A stretch of DNA of 64,000 nucleotides from Polytrichum commune (GCA_950295325.1 OX485806.1:29140001-29204000); one strand, 5' to 3'. Shown: positions 38,701 through 53,126, numbered from the stretch's first letter. Numbers and translations: made by a program. Notes: generated by a model not told the origin, from the letters alone.

Positions 38701-41700
38701 TTTAGTTCACCTAAATACCCCTGTTGTGGTGGGGTTGACCATAGGTGGTAGGGTGTATTAATCATCGAGTGTTGGGAATGTTGCCCATATAAGCTCCATA
38801 TGAGCACTATTATGGCCTCAAACGGCTTAACCTTGCCATCACCCAATCCTCCATGACAACCATGGAAATGAGTGTCAAAATCACACATGAGCTCAATAGA
38901 TTGCAACTTGTTCCATGTTCGGCATCAAGAGTGTACCCCAACACAAATCAAATCAAACATGGGTAACATCATTATTATTAAAAATATTCAGAATAACAAA
39001 CAATATTAGTTTCAACACTATATCACTTAACTAGACATTGATGCAATGTTTTGATATTGTCCTTATTTTAATTTCACTATGTTGCAAGGCAAAACTAGCA
39101 TTAAGTAGAGATTTAGGGCCATTGAAAATAGAGTTTACATCAAATTATTATCACATCCAAGAAATGCATAAAGGTTTCCTCTGATGTGGCACTTCAAGCA
39201 TACTTGCAACATCATTTTTAAAGCACTACTACACTTAAGAGTTGAAAATGTTGTTAAATTCACCTAATCATGAAGAAACTTGATTGTATACAATAAGGCA
39301 AGTGCTTTGGAGGAGCATCCTTGCAAGGCACACCAAAAGTTGTTCAAGGATTTTAGTGTATTGTTGGTTGCATGAGTTTGTTTGTAAGGAGAATATGAAT
39401 ATCAATACAAATATTATCGAGTAATATTTTGGAAATTGTGATGTTTAAATGACGACAATCTGTGGGAGGTCAATTGGAAATGTTTTCCACAACAAGATTA
39501 TTGATAAGGATAATGATGAAAATGTGAAGAAATGGACACTAATGGCTTTGAAAGAGGTGATTCAGTTGAGGAATTCATGTAAGAATTTTCATGAAATCAT
39601 GAAATATAATTTTATTATTAGGTGGAATATATGAATTGTTAATAATATATAGAAAATCCCCTATATATTGATGTTATCATGGCCACTTGTATAGAATATG
39701 CCACAAGTCTACCAATGTTATTTGAATTTGAATTCTATACAATCCTCATAGTACCAATTGTATTCCAATTCATTACAATGGTTCAGATTACCTACCTTAT
39801 ATGGATATCGATTATACATTGGATAACAAATTAACTCTTCTTCTAATAATAATAATAATAAGGTTTTCATAACAACTTGTTTGTGCAACATTGTGTCATC
39901 ACAATATTGGGGGTGGCTTGCATCTCAAGGTTTTCTATCATCTAGACAACATAGAATTTGAGTAGATGAGTGTGTGAGGCAAAATCATCATGTGCAATGT
40001 GTTTTGATTCCAAACGCCATAGTTTGGTGAATAGGTGTACTATAACCTTGAATCTTAGTTTGGAGCACACCATAGGGATATTGGATGGGATAGTGTTGGT
40101 GTAGCTCTCACAATAAAGTTTTTGCAAAACAAATTCATATTCATGCAAGATGTTGCGAAATGACTAAGTTGTGATCAATTCCTCACTAACAACCAAATAA
40201 AGGACAATATGTAGTTCTTGTGCATGGAAAAGGCGCACAAATCAACAACCACGTATCCATGGAGACTAATGAGGTAGTCAATAACAACACTCTTAACTTT
40301 GACGATATTCAAGGTTAAATCCAAGTTTCATTCTATCAATGGTGAGGATGTTGATGGGTTTTTGTGGACCGTGTATGAACTAACATTGGAGTGTATGTGA
40401 GAGAAGATCTTAGGTGACATTTTAGGCATCATAAAGTCAAAGCCCAATATTGGGAATTTTGTCATTGATTTGATGCAACCAATGTATAATGTCGAGTTAC
40501 TTCTCACTCAAGAAGATCGGTGTTCAACAAACTTTTGGGAATCGAAGAAACGAGGTTAGCTCTAAACCAATTGGAGTTTGCCACATCACTACTAGCAATT
40601 GAAATATCAACTATGGAATCTAGGTAGTTGTTGGAATGTAGAAGGGGAGCCTCTGTTTGTAAGAAGGATATTATAGAAATAGCCCCCCCTTCCTTCCTCC
40701 CCTTGCCCTCCTCAACCTTGGGCACCTTCTTATTCTTCGTTGTAGATCATGTGGTTGTTCTTGTTCTTGTGTTGCCATTTGACTTTTTAGAAATCTACGC
40801 TCCATACAAAGTACAAAAAAATAAATGAAGGGAAACGAAGGTTGACATTCAACCATGATTTAAAGCAATGGGAGTATGCCATGTTAATTAACAAGAACAA
40901 TTTATAAATCATCAATGGGGCCTACATACCTATCGGAATATAGATAAGGAGCCTATGCCCGTAAGAAGGGGATCATGAAAATAGGCCCCTCCTCCCTTGT
41001 CCATGCGCCAACCACATGGCCCTACAAAAGGATGTTAGCTAATGTAAGGGTACAAAAAAATTGGAACTTAGGGAATCAAAAGCTACAGGCATGCTATAGG
41101 CTCATATTAAGCCTGATCTAAACCAATGTGATTCCACCACATCAACAATAGCAATTCGAAAATTGTCTTTGACATCTAGGTATCTATTGAAGGGAACATG
41201 TCCATTAGTTGAGGGTCACGGAAATAGGCCCCTCCTTCCTTGACCTTTGTGTTCTTTAAGGTTCGTAAAATAAAATAAAAATAAGGATAAACAAATGTTG
41301 ACAATCGAAGGGATAATGCCAGGTCAGCAATAGCAATTTCAAAAATCGGCGATGGAGTCTATTGGAACCTAGAAGCCAAGAAGGGTAGTCCATGTCCGTG
41401 AGAAGGAGGTCACGGAAATAGGCCCCTCCTCCCTTCCTCCCCCCTCTCTCTCCTCGGCCTTCATTTTCTTCGTCTTCGGCCCGCTTCTTCCTGAGAGTCT
41501 TCGACTTCTTCTTCGTTTTCTTCTTCTCGTTCTTCTGTTTTGTAAATCTCCGTATCGTTTCCGTCCTATTTCCTGGCTGCTTCTTGCGCAAGCTACGATC
41601 GCACACACCAAGCATTGCAACGCGCTTTCTTTCTCTCTATCCATCTTTCTATCTTTCGGGAAGAGCTACCGATGCACATATGGCTCCATCGAACCTCGGA

Positions 41701-42144
41701 GTGCTAATTTTGTTCTTCGGTTCATCTCCAGGCTTGAAGATTGCCTTCAACTTTCTGCAAGACATCTCCAGATTTTGTATGTAACTTAGGACCACCTGAG
41801 GAAAATTGGACACTGCGAATAAGAAGGTTTGGAAAAATAGAAATATCGGAGCAGGCCGATGAATATATCAAGGTTAAGGGGTTTGGCAGTTTGTGTGTAG
41901 TGACAATTTGGGGTTCAGCAAAATGCCCATCTGGCCGATCACATCCAGATCGTGACATAATAAGCCCCAGATACACAAAATAAATGACCTTACAGCAAAT
42001 TCTAAGTGGTGAGGTACGTAGCTAACCCAAAATCTCAGTGAAGGAGATCGCAAGTAGTTGGTTCCCACTAATTTTTTAGAGTTAGTGTCAGAGTTAGTGT
42101 GGGCATGAAGGTGGTAGTGGTGGAGGCTTAGAGAACACGAAGAG
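38701..42144. other. Intergenic DNA with a tandem array, and cotransporter promoter/leader
   Basis: No intact gene. A tandem array lies at 40556-41450 and an AAT microsatellite at 39846-39860. The pyrimidine-rich stretch from about 41450 to 41720 and the sequence to 42144 probably form the promoter and 5' leader, possibly with a leader intron, of the cotransporter gene. Confidence 0.45.
40556..41450. repeat. Diverged tandem array of about four units
   Basis: A recurring order is seen: AAACCAATKKGA or AAAGCAATGGGAG, a CCACATCA-like block, AGCAATTYGAAA-like sequence, a TCTAGGTA-like block, then GTAAGAAGG or GTGAGAAGG and AAATAGGCCCCTCCTYCCTT. Units begin near 40556, 40862, 41118 and 41308. Spacing varies from about 190 to 310 bp. 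Confidence 0.6.
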
Positions 42145-45100
42145 ATGGAGAATGGAGCACGAGGTGAGGAGACATCCGAAAATGGAGAATCATCACCAAC
42201 TCATGAAGAGATGACATCTGTGAATCTGTCTTCACCCCCGCATTCTCCACCCCCGAGGTTTCCTAGTACCCCATTTGTCCAGAGGTGAGTGAATTAGTGG
42301 GAAGGGGTTATGTATGTTCTCCATTTTTTTCTTTCGCCTGAGATTTGATGTGTTTCTGTGGAAAATGAGCAGAAAGCTATCATCAATAAAAACCCGGGAG
42401 AGTGAAATTCGGAGACAAGGCGAGAATGGAGACTCGCAGGACACTGCAATTTTCGAGCGGATCGAAGCTGGAAAATCGAAGCTGGAGCTTTACCGAAATG
42501 ATCCTCTTGTTGATATTAGAGGGCTCAAGAGGTACTCGTAAAGATACGATGATTTGTGGTTGATGGCTAAATTTGGGAGTATATTATAAACCTCTAAATT
42601 TGTATGTCATCAATCCTGATAATTTCATATTGATGATATATGACACCAAACTACAATAACAGTGAATTATTGGTTGTGAAAGATAGGGTTACAATTATAA
42701 AATAATTATGTCTCTATATTCTACAGTTGCAAGACCTAAAAGGTTGGCTTATTAGTTGATGAAGCAATTAGTTTTATGTTGTGACTTAGTACTGAAAAGA
42801 TGTTAAACCCTGAAGGGTTTGTGTCAACATTGACTCAACATGAAACGCTGGTCACTGACAATTTGAGATGTTAGTATTCTTGTGTAACATTATGGAATTG
42901 GAACATTACGAGTTTATGGTAGCGAAGTTTTGTGTGTGCTGAATCTGGGGCGCAAGCGATTATATTGACCTCTTCTGGACTTTAATTTTAAATTGTGCTG
43001 TGGTGCAGCATGGGAGGGCAGCAACCAGCATTGCCTCAAAGCCCCAGGGATACAGAGGACTACTCAATTGATGTTGGGAATCCAGGTGAAAACCCTGGGT
43101 ACATTTCATTGTTTTTTGAGGTACGAGTCTTTAGTCCCCATTCTGGTGCTTCCTGCTTGATCTGATCAATCTCAACTTCAATTCATATTCTAACTTAACG
43201 TGGGAAGTAACTTGCGAGGATCGAAAACATTGGCATTCTATAATGCCCATTTAACTGGACATTGCATTGTCAAACATAAATGTTCTAATGACTGACTATC
43301 TCTTTGATCTTTCTTTTGAGTCTATTATTTACATAAATGAGTGAGCATGGGAAACCTCACATCGGACTTGCCTGGTACCAACAAAATGCATAGCAATTCT
43401 CTGTTGAATATGTCATTGAAGAGATTTATATAAACTTAGGTCATCTCGGTTGTGCGCTACTGGAATATATAGAATAGTCAGCAGAGTTCTTCATCCTTAT
43501 TGATCTCATCCTTGTTCTACCTTTTCCTTTTTTTCATGTACTGATTACTGCAACCTTGTATTCTCTATTTTTTTGATGTAAAGGTCACATATAGATGCGA
43601 AGATTAAATCATAATTTTTTTTTTCACGTCTGTATGTGACCTTTACTGATTTATGTGAAGAGAAGACCTTTACTGGCTACAACTCCAACCTTGCTGTTTA
43701 TTTGATTACCTCGGATTTTTTTAGTATTTATGCTTATTGTAAGATTCAGAGTTTTCTTGGTCACATATAGACGTGAAGAGAAGATTTTTTTTGTGAAAAT
43801 AGGGGTTTCGGACTTACTCCAAAGTGTCAATTGCAGATTGAGTAGATTGTGAATTTGTTATGAAATATATATTATTTCCAGTTCTGAAGCTCACAAAAGC
43901 TTTGGTGAACTGACGGTCATTTATGGGTGATCCTTGGCTTCTGTTGCAGACTCAAATTGGGAAAATGGGAACCTTGATGGGCGTTTTCGTACCATGTCTT
44001 CAAAATATCATGGGTATTATCTTTTACATTCGATTCACATGGTGAGTTGATTTTCCTGGTGTACACAGACCCTTTCAATGACCTGGAATTGTTAAGTGTA
44101 GTGATGAAGAGTCCTATAGACTATCTTGACTCAAATTTCAAGTAACAAGGTGTTGTTTATTCTGTTGTTTTGATTGAATATTATTCTGATTGTCTCTTCT
44201 GTGCACACACTTGTAAAGTGCATTATTCACTACCTTTCATTCCTCCTAGTTGTTTCTCAAATTTTCTTGGTTTTGGTTGTATGTGGATGGTGGCAGGATT
44301 GTAGGTATAGCCGGCATTTGGCACAGCCTTCTGTTAGTGTGTCTATGCTGCCTTTGCACATTCTTGACTGGTATCTCCCTCAGCGCTATTGCTACAAATG
44401 GAGCTATGAAGGTCAGTTTAGTGGAAAGTGATCTGTAGTTCCAAGTACAAAGTCCAACCTAGGTAGTTTCATGAAGATGCCATTTGTTTGAGCATGTGAG
44501 CATCATTCATGACTTCTTGAAGGTCGGCTCAAGTTTTGACTTGAACCTTCTTGGGCGTTTATTTGGAGAACATTGTTCTATTTAAAAAGGGTCATTCTTA
44601 GAGTGTGTTTGTCATGTGTTCAATTGGTGCTTTTCAGGAATCTGTACGTTGTTGGAGTTCTGTAGATGTCTATTAATTTTTGGATGACCTATGATGTAAA
44701 TGTTATTAACTTTCAGATCACGGTGTTTTTCCTGCTGCAGGGTGGGGGCCCTTACTACTTAATTGGTCGGGCATTAGGGCCAGAGGTTGGGGTTAGTATT
44801 GGACTCTGTTTCTTTCTTGGAAATGCAGCTTCTGCATCCATGTGAGTGGTTAACCCTACCTAATCTTAGAAATCTGTATTGTACGGTGCTGATACATTGT
44901 TGCATGTGATCTTGAGGTCATGATGTACCTCCTATTCCTGCATATGTACAACGAGCCAAAAACAGGTGTACAGCTGGAACTAAATTATTATTATTTTATG
45001 TAGGTATATTTTAGGAGCTGTGGAGACGTTCCTGGATGCCATACCTGGAGCAGCAATTTTTCAACGTGAGTACTGTAAGATTTGTTAACATGAAGCAAGT

Positions 45101-48100
45101 CCACTAGGAACATAGGATGCTACTGGATACAATTTTTTTTATCTGTGTTTATTTTTGGTGCTTGAATAGACTGCTTCAGTCTGTGTGTTGCAGCTCAGAC
45201 CTGAAAGTGAGAATTCCCTAACTCTGAAAGTTTTAAATCACTTGCATTTCAGCTAGGTAGCTAGTTATCTTGCTTTCAGGTTCATGTATGTTTTTCTGAG
45301 GATCAGCTGATATCTAGTTCTGAAGTGTGGACCTAAACAACAATTATCTTGTCTCAATTAAAAGTTTTCAGTTGTTGTCAAGTTTCATCTCACTAGAATT
45401 TTGTTTCATTATTACAGGAACTGTAACTGATCTCCATTTTGCACCCTCACCGTCAGCCGTGCCTGAAGTACTGAAGAGCCCAAGTGTACATGATCTTCAG
45501 GTTTATGGTCTTATTTTTACGATTATACTCTGCCTGATTGTATTTGGAGGGGTCAAAATTATCAACAGGGTCAGCCCGGCTTTTCTGATCCCTGTCATTT
45601 TGTCCCTATTCTTCATTTATATTGGAATCTTTGCAGCGCGTCGGCCCAGTGATCCATGTATGTTTTCTCACTTTATTTCCTTTTCCCTCTCAACACATAT
45701 GAGTCTACACTATTACTGATGTCTAGCCTAATGACAGAATCAATGAAGTTTGATCATTGGAAAAACTCATTGCCCTCCCATATTTACTTTTGTTTTTCCT
45801 TCTCACGTTTGTTTGTCACAAAGGTGATGTCGATGTGCTCTAAGTATTGTTTTTTAATTTGGTTTTTCTAAGCATGACAATAAGATACTGAAGTGCAATT
45901 AAAGACACAATACTTGTGTGCCCCCGAGTGGCATCTGTTACTGATTTCTGTATCTATTGTTAGTGCATTGGTGTGCATTAATAGTTGTTGTCTTGATCAA
46001 ACTATGGCAGCTGGAGTTACGGGTCTGAAATTCAGCACACTGAAAGAAAATTGGGGATCTGCCTACCAATTCACAAATAATGCAGGCATACCAGCAACTA
46101 CAGGAGTGTATTGGGATTTTGAGTATGTTGACCTTCAGACTTGACAAGTCCTATGTAAATGAATACCTTCATGTTGATGTTCTCAGATGGTATTAGAGGT
46201 GCTAATCTTTTGGTTTATTAGAATCATAGTTCTGGTGGCCTTTACTAGCAGTCTGAAGCAAGGTTATATGGAATGCATTGGCAGTGGTGCATCTGTAGAA
46301 TTGTAGATGGATCATCTGACAAATTTGTGTTTGTTTATGGATGATTGCAGAAATCTCCTTGGCCTATTCTTCCCTGCAGTCACCGGAATTATGGCAGGTT
46401 CAAATCGATCAGCTTCTTTAAAGGATACCCAGCGGTCAATCCCCAAGGGAACTTTATCTGCTATTGGTGCCACCACTGTGCTATATCTAATTTCTGTTGT
46501 TATGTTTGGAGCAGTTGCCACTCGGGATCAGCTCTTGACTGACAGGTAGAATTTATATTTCCTGTCAGGTGTCTGTCCTTCTTGACTTCTGGAATGTTGT
46601 CAGAGATCCAGCTCCTGGCTCTGGTCAGAGGAGTTCCATTAGTGGAAATGATTCATTGATATTCTAGTATCTGAAATTCCTCACACACATCCTTTCTGTT
46701 TCTCTCTACATCTTGCTTTTCCAGAGTCATCCTCCAACCCAACAGGACTTTTGGTCAGGAGTTGGTTGTTTTGCACACAACACTCTCTATGTTCGGGATG
46801 TTTTTGGTGCATGCTCATGGTTAGGGTGGAGGTTTGAACGGAGAACATACTTTATTGGTTCATTGAAGGTCAAACTAATTTTGGCATGCCAAGAGGTGCT
46901 TGATTGAGTTTGGCCCTTAATGAACCAAAATAGGTTGCTCTTCATTCAAATGCAAACACTAGTGGGATACGCCACTAGTGGGAAGAAATTATTAATATTA
47001 TATGCAAAACAACTAGTCGGAAATCAGAGGGAACCAACCCTCACCGTAAACTCCCATTGAGTTAAGGATGACTCTATCATCTCCTTTTTCCTGTCTTACC
47101 ACATTCTCCCATCTTTGTTTTGAGGATGAGTGCTCTGGGGGGCATCCCTTAACAGCACTGCAGCATAAACCCTCTTCTTTGAGCATTTCTGGGGATTTGT
47201 TTGGTTTTTAAATTCGCAAATAGATGTAATTTCTGCATGTCTTGTTTACATTCTCTGTAAGATTATTGGATTTTCAGGCTTGTTTTATTCATGCAGAATG
47301 TGTATGTTTTTCTCACTCTCATTTGGTTTTTTTATGATTAGGTTATTGACAGCATCAATTGCATGGCCAGTGCCGTGGGTGGTACAAGTTGGAATTATTC
47401 TTTCTACTCTTGGCGCAGCACTTCAGAGTCTCACAGGGGCTCCACGACTTCTTGCTGCAATTGCCAACGATGACATCATCCCTGTACTAAAGTACTTCAA
47501 GAAACCTGATGATGAGGAGCCACACCTTGCGACCCTGTTCACTATGCTTATCTGTGCTGGCTGTGTTATCCTGGGGAATTTGGATCTAATCAGCCCTGTC
47601 ATTACAATGTTCTTCCTGCTCTGTTATGGAGGTGTAAACTTATCTTGTCTTCTGCTCGACCTGCTCGATGCACCTAGTTGGCGACCTCGTTTCAAGTTCC
47701 ATCATTGGAGTTTCTCCCTGCTTGGTGCTCTCCTTTGCATCAGTGAGTTTTGTGGAATTATTATTACTTCAAATAATCCATGGTTGCATGTCCATCGGAT
47801 CCATCCATTCATGAGTGATACTGTCTTCTTGTTTTTCTTTTCTTTTGGAGTATATGCAAAACCTGTCAACTTCTATTAGCGTTATCCTTTAACTCAATGG
47901 GACTTTTTGTTGGGAGTTGGTCCCCCATGTTTTTCCATTAGTTGTTTTGCATACAATACCAATAATTTCTTACCACTTGTGGTGCATGCTCAGAGGTAGT
48001 ATTTGACGTTCGAAAAGATCAATGCATTTTTGGTTCATTGAGGGCCAAACTTATTTTCGCACTTCTTGGCATGCAAAAATGAGTTCGAAATCAGTGATTA

Positions 48101-51100
48101 GGTCTAGAATGCACTTTGTTCAAACCTACACACTATCTTTAAACATGCACCTAAAATTTACCGAACATAGAAGGTGTTGTATACAAACACCCAGCTCTTG
48201 AACAATTGTCATGTTGATCTGGAGGATAACTATATTGTCAGCTACTTTGAATACCTCAGGTGGGCCATAGTGAGCAGAAATAGGATGCGTTTGTCTTACA
48301 TTCTTTGTTAGTGGTTTTAAAAACTGGAAGACCCTCTCTTGGTTGTCTTCATGCCACTGATAGAAGTCTGTGTGCACTTATGGCAGGCATAATGTTCTTG
48401 ATTTCATGGGCGTTCACCATTGTATCACTAGCCCTTGCTTCTTTACTTTATTGGTACGTGAGTATCAAGGGCAAAGGTGGCGACTGGGGAGATGGTTTCA
48501 AAAGTGCTTACTTTCAGCTTGCGTTACGGAGTCTACGGTCCCTTGGAGGTTGGTTGTCCTTCAATGCCTTGAACATCCAATAATTTCTCCACTTTTGCTG
48601 GTGTCATTTGTCAGAAATTTACTGCTTTGAAACTTTGTGTGTGATTGTTTCTTACCAACATATGTGTTTAATTTGAATATGTTGCAGCCACAGCAGTCCA
48701 TCCAAAGAACTGGTACCCTATCCCCCTTATTTTCTGTAAGCCTTGGGGAATATTGCCAAATGATGTACCATGTCACCCCAAACTGGCCGATTTTGCAAAT
48801 TGTATGAAGAAAAAAGGACGAGGGATGTCCATTTTTGCTTCAATTGTGGAAGGTGACTACAAAGACAAAGCAGATGAAAGCCGGCAGGTGAGATTTCCAT
48901 GTCATTTACATCTTACAGTTAAACATCATATGCTAATTTTGACAATGTGTACTCATCATCTCCTCACAATCCTCACACTGGAGTATCCAATGGATTTTCT
49001 GACTAGATTTAACTTAGGGATGTTCAAGTGGTAGTTATGTTGGAGATGTGTGTAAACAATGTCTCAATTAAACCACTTGAACCCTTCTAAACAGGTGTTT
49101 CATTGAATTAGCTGAGAGAGGCTCACTTTGATGCAGTTGAAATGGTTTGCGTTATGACTTTACAAAATGGAGTTTTGTGTGTTTTGATTAATGATCCATG
49201 CCAAGCATATGGGTGGTAAGTTATGGAAATTCTTTCGTCAAGGCCTGACTACTTTGACCTACATTGGCAGGCATGCCACCTTTTGAGCACTTATATCAAC
49301 TACAAGAGATGTGAGGCAGTTGCGGAGGTGATTGTGGCCAACAATGTGGTTGAGGGTTTTCGGTTGATTGTTCAAACTATGGGGCTTGCAAATCTCAAGC
49401 CCAACATTGTCTGCATGCGCTACCCTGAAATATGGAGGGAGGAGAGACGTAGTAACGTTGCAGATAATTTTGTCAGCATAATCAATGATTGCTCAACTGC
49501 AAATAAAGCAGTTGTCATTGTGAAGGGCCTTGATGAGTGGCCTGGAGAGTATCAGAAGCAGTATGGGACAATTGACCTATATTGGATTGTGCGTGATGGT
49601 GGTCTCATGTTACTACTTTCCCAGTTGCTCCGAGCAAAGGACTGCTTTGAGAGCTGCAAGATTCAGGTCAGCTACATTTTGTGGTTGTCTTTATAGAAGT
49701 GGTGTTAAGGTGGATGTGCCTAATTCTGGATACCTGTTTTTTAATAGTGTGTGGTTATATGTGGATCTAAGAACAGACACCAAAAAGACTTACATGCAAA
49801 AGAGATTAGATTACGTGCTCAAAATATGCTAACCATCCTTGGCTCAATGGTCAACATGATTGGGGGAACACATATGACCAGTTAATGGCAACGAGAATGT
49901 TCACTTTGATAATGGATAAGATATTCATCTGAGCTCTGAAATATGTGAGGGAGGTGACTACAACCTTGATTTGGATTTGCTGACCATCTTGTACTAATCA
50001 CACGGTTCATATCCTAGGAGAAGTGGGTTAGTTGGAAACCATTTAAGACCTACCTGAATACTGGGTGGCAACTTCAGATGTTGTTGTCTAGCACACATAA
50101 CTGATGGGGGTGCAAATCCATTGGTTAATTTATCAGGTGTTTTGCATCGCTGAGGAAGAGACAGAGGCTGATGAGTTGAAAGCAGACGTGAAGAAGTTTT
50201 TGTATGACTTACGAATGCAAGCTGAGGTGATTGTGGTGACCATGAAGTCTTGGGAAGCTCATCAGGAAGATAGCCAAGTGGTAGGTAACACAGTGAGGAA
50301 TGATGCTATGGAAAGTTTCTCAAAAGCTCGCAAAAGGATAGCCGACCGGATTACTGAGGGTGCGAAAGGGAATACTAATAGCAGCAATGCCCATTCTGAA
50401 ACTGTGCACGTTACAGCTCAGGAACAACAGGTATGTGTTGTTTGTTTTTGATTTTATCTCTTGTTATGTTTCTCTAGTAGTTTGTTACTCTTCTCTTTCC
50501 ATTTGCCTTGCATCAAGTCACATAGTACATTGTACAGTTCATTTTTGTGGGATCAATTTGTTTGAAACTGGACTTCAAAACCTTTAAAAATGAGCCCAGG
50601 CGACCAGCAGAATATTAGAGTACCCTAGAGGGCGCTCTGGTTTACTATTTCTGGAATGTAGATTACACTGTAGATTACGGAAGAACATACTTGCTTGATG
50701 AAACATGTTGCTTTATGTGGTACAGTAGATGTGTCTTAGATGGATACTTTTCTCTCTGCACCCACTTCTCACTGGATGTGAAACACACAATTAGTGCAAA
50801 ATGATTAGCAAATCCAAATTGTGCTTGTAGCCATTTGTGTCATAATTTTTGGACCTCATACGAATATCTTATTGATCATCAAAGTGAAGATTCTCAAGCT
50901 CATTTGGTGGTCATATAGGTCCCCCCAACGATGTTGACTATTGAGCCTGGAATGGTTAGTATATTTTGAGGATGTAGTCCAATCTCTTTTAACACGTGTC
51001 TTTTGTGGTGCCAGTTAGATCCACACCTAGCCACATACCACTCAAATATAGGTGTCCAGATTATTGTTGTGTTCGATTTAGGCACGTCTACCTTAGGTCA

Positions 51101-51393
51101 GTTTTGGAGGTGGTAGCTACTATGGCTCTAAAGTGTGTGTGTGTGGGGGGGGGGGGTCTTATGGGATGATGTGTCAACAGGTGAACAAATTTCTCTACAC
51201 ATGTTTAAAGCTGAATTCCATTATTTTGCGGTACTCTCGGGCAGCAGCAGTTGTTTTGGTTAGTTTACCACCTCCTCCGCCACATCATCCCAGTTTCTGC
51301 TACATGGAGTACATTGACCTTCTTGTTGACAGCATCCCAAGACTACTTATGGTTCGTGGATATCGACGAGATGTTGTCACAATCTTTACTTAG
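42145..51393 (+). CDS. CCC1: Cation-chloride cotransporter (SLC12-like, plant CCC)
   Basis: Electroneutral symporter of K+/Na+ with Cl-, in Arabidopsis found in the trans-Golgi network/early endosome (family knowledge). Exons: 42145-42284, 42373-42531, 43009-43120, 43950-44041, 44297-44411, 44741-44841, 45004-45065, 45418-45657, 46011-46122, 46351-46545, 47342-47742, 48387-48548, 48688-48887, 49271-49666, 50137-50430 and 51181-51393. All borders are GT-AG and all phases join, giving 997 residues, close to the usual 975 or so. Landmarks: [20 protein letters not shown] (about 142-161, first membrane segment), [57 protein letters not shown] and [20 protein letters not shown], then the soluble C-terminal domain ([42 protein letters not shown]) and the C-terminus [13 protein letters not shown]. 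Start is the first ATG in an open exon joining the conserved frame; the N-terminus is Ser/Pro-rich and not conserved. Introns carry four MITEs. Confidence 0.96.
46724..47074. mobile_element. Foldback MITE family C copy in cotransporter intron
   Basis: GAGTCATCCTCCAACCCAAC at the left mirrors GAGTTAAGGATGACTC at the right, with TA after the right end and CA before the left. The interior shares AGGACTTTTGGTCAGGAGTTG, GGTTCATTGAAGGTCAAAC and TTGGCATGCCAAGAGGTGCT with the other copies. Confidence 0.8.
47879..48230. mobile_element. Foldback MITE family C copy in cotransporter intron
   Basis: GCGTTATCCTTTAACTCAAT at the left and GATCTGGAGGATAAC at the right, flanked by TA on both sides. Interior GGGAGTTGGTCCCCCATG, TTGTTTTGCATACAATACC and GGTTCATTGAGGGCCAAAC match the copy at 21070-21408. 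It lies between exons 47342-47742 and 48387-48548. Confidence 0.8.
49706..50064 (+). mobile_element. MITE family B copy in cotransporter intron
   Basis: Starts AAGGTGGATGTGCCTAATTC and ends TTTAAGACCTACCT, with GGATAAGATATTCATCTGAG and CATATCCTAGGAGAAGTGGG inside. It lies between exons 49271-49666 and 50137-50430. Confidence 0.8.
50724..51101 (-). mobile_element. MITE family B copy in cotransporter intron, inverted
   Basis: Starts AGTAGATGTGTCTTAGATGG and ends TTTAGGCACGTCTACCTTA, the reverse complement of the copy at 49706. Interior TTGGACCTCATACGAATA, AAGTGAAGATTCTCAAGC and ATGTTGACTATTGAGCCTGG match 15380-15744. Confidence 0.8.
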
Positions 51394-53126
51394 AATCAAT
51401 CAATCTTGTACATTGCCTTACTGTTGTTACCATTGCTTTTGGTCAACCACAAGGTTCCTATTAGTACTCACGATTTTGCACCACTAGAAGATTCGTCAAT
51501 TTAGTTGAACATTGTTTGCTGACAGTGCCTACCTAGTTAGGCTAGAATTATGAGGACTCAATCCTCTTTTAATGACTGCAGGCTCATATACTGCCTTTTA
51601 GCAACAGGCAATCATAGTTGATCACTAGTGTATGAACCTTACCATCTTTCTGTTGAAGTGGCAAAGGAGCAACAGAGAGCAGGGGATTTTACTGTAAATT
51701 TAGAAATTCATTTCAGTTCATCCACATGCTAAGTCAGGAAATGGACAATATTCAAAGAAACGTTGGTGATTCTCAGGATCAGAGTTTTGTGCAAATCATG
51801 TACTGGTTTTCTGTATCATACAAGTTTCCTTGATTCAGCTTCACTTTTGTGCAGTGAATGTTCTTGTGGATGGACAAACTTTTTGGGAAAGAAAGTTTGA
51901 CGTTACTGCTTTATCTGTAATGTAAAGAGCATCGTCAAGCTCTTTTCAAATAAACTGATGTTTACTGATTTTGCAAAGCTTGTTATATTGTATAAGGATG
52001 ACCAGAAGTGGGAGTACAATTAACTACAATCAACTTCTGAGTGTGTTGGATTGTGTTACTCTAGGTCCTTTAGGACAACCAGGGCTTAGTCAAAACATGC
52101 ACACATGCCACCCTATATTGTAGCATCAATATATTAATCTACAAATATTCTAATTGTCACTCATATTTTAAAATGTACAATTCGATCTTTAGCTTGAAGA
52201 AAAATGAGAAAAGAAAATCTGATACATTAACAGTAAACATCAATAGGAACCCATTTTGAGGAACCAGGTCATCTCAGCCTTGTATTCCAACCCAAGGTGA
52301 GGGTCCATGCCACTTAACAGGTCACACAGAACACTGTTGCAGCAATGGTGAAGTGTGAAGATTGCAAAGAACTCTTTCACCCCAAAATCGCCTTGATTAC
52401 ACCAGACTCCATAAACCAACCAATTTCGTGGACAAACATGGACGGACTTGTCGAATAAGTGGTAATGCTTGTTTGCATCATGAACATTCATTTGCAATTA
52501 GGTCAAAGGAACTTACTGACTTGATCCCTTCAATCTATGACCTAGGAGAGAGTGAATGACATGGAGTCACACTTGCATGGATGCTGCTCAAGGAACTGGA
52601 AATTATATTACGTGCCTAATAAGGTAGAGGTGCTTTAATCAACCCTTTTGGCATATTTCGACCCATTTTTGAAATCCATTTTGATTAGTGGTATCCATGG
52701 TTGGCTTAGCAAATGGGCTTGGACATGGTAGAAACATATCATATGAATATACTACAAATTATTGAGGTCACTTACCTCTAGCTACTTAAATTCCTCCCTA
52801 GACCCCACACTTTTTCCACTATAAATGGGTCCTCAACTCATCCCAACACTCGTCCAAACCGTCCTCATTTGTTGTCCAAACCATCTTTGCACTAAAACCA
52901 ATACTCCATCTAGCAATAAAAGTTGAACTATTATATCGTTTGCATACATGATCTTAATAAAACATATAAGTAACCCACCCTTAGCTACATCCCGACATTT
53001 GCCCAAATCTTATCCTATTGTTGCCCCAAACCAACCTTGCATTCTCTTGGGATTGCCTCACTTTTTACCCAAATATGCCCCCACTTTGCAACGGAAACAC
53101 TTGGACAATTTGAGGTGTGCTCCAAC

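Noticed and set aside
40504-41644. Lys/Glu-rich minus-strand open frames
   Set aside because: They arise from pyrimidine-rich tandem units and show no conserved domain.
52345-52559. KCEDCKELFHP-containing frame resembling the start of a PHD finger
   Set aside because: The expected second half of the zinc finger does not follow, and no splice sites connect it to other exons.
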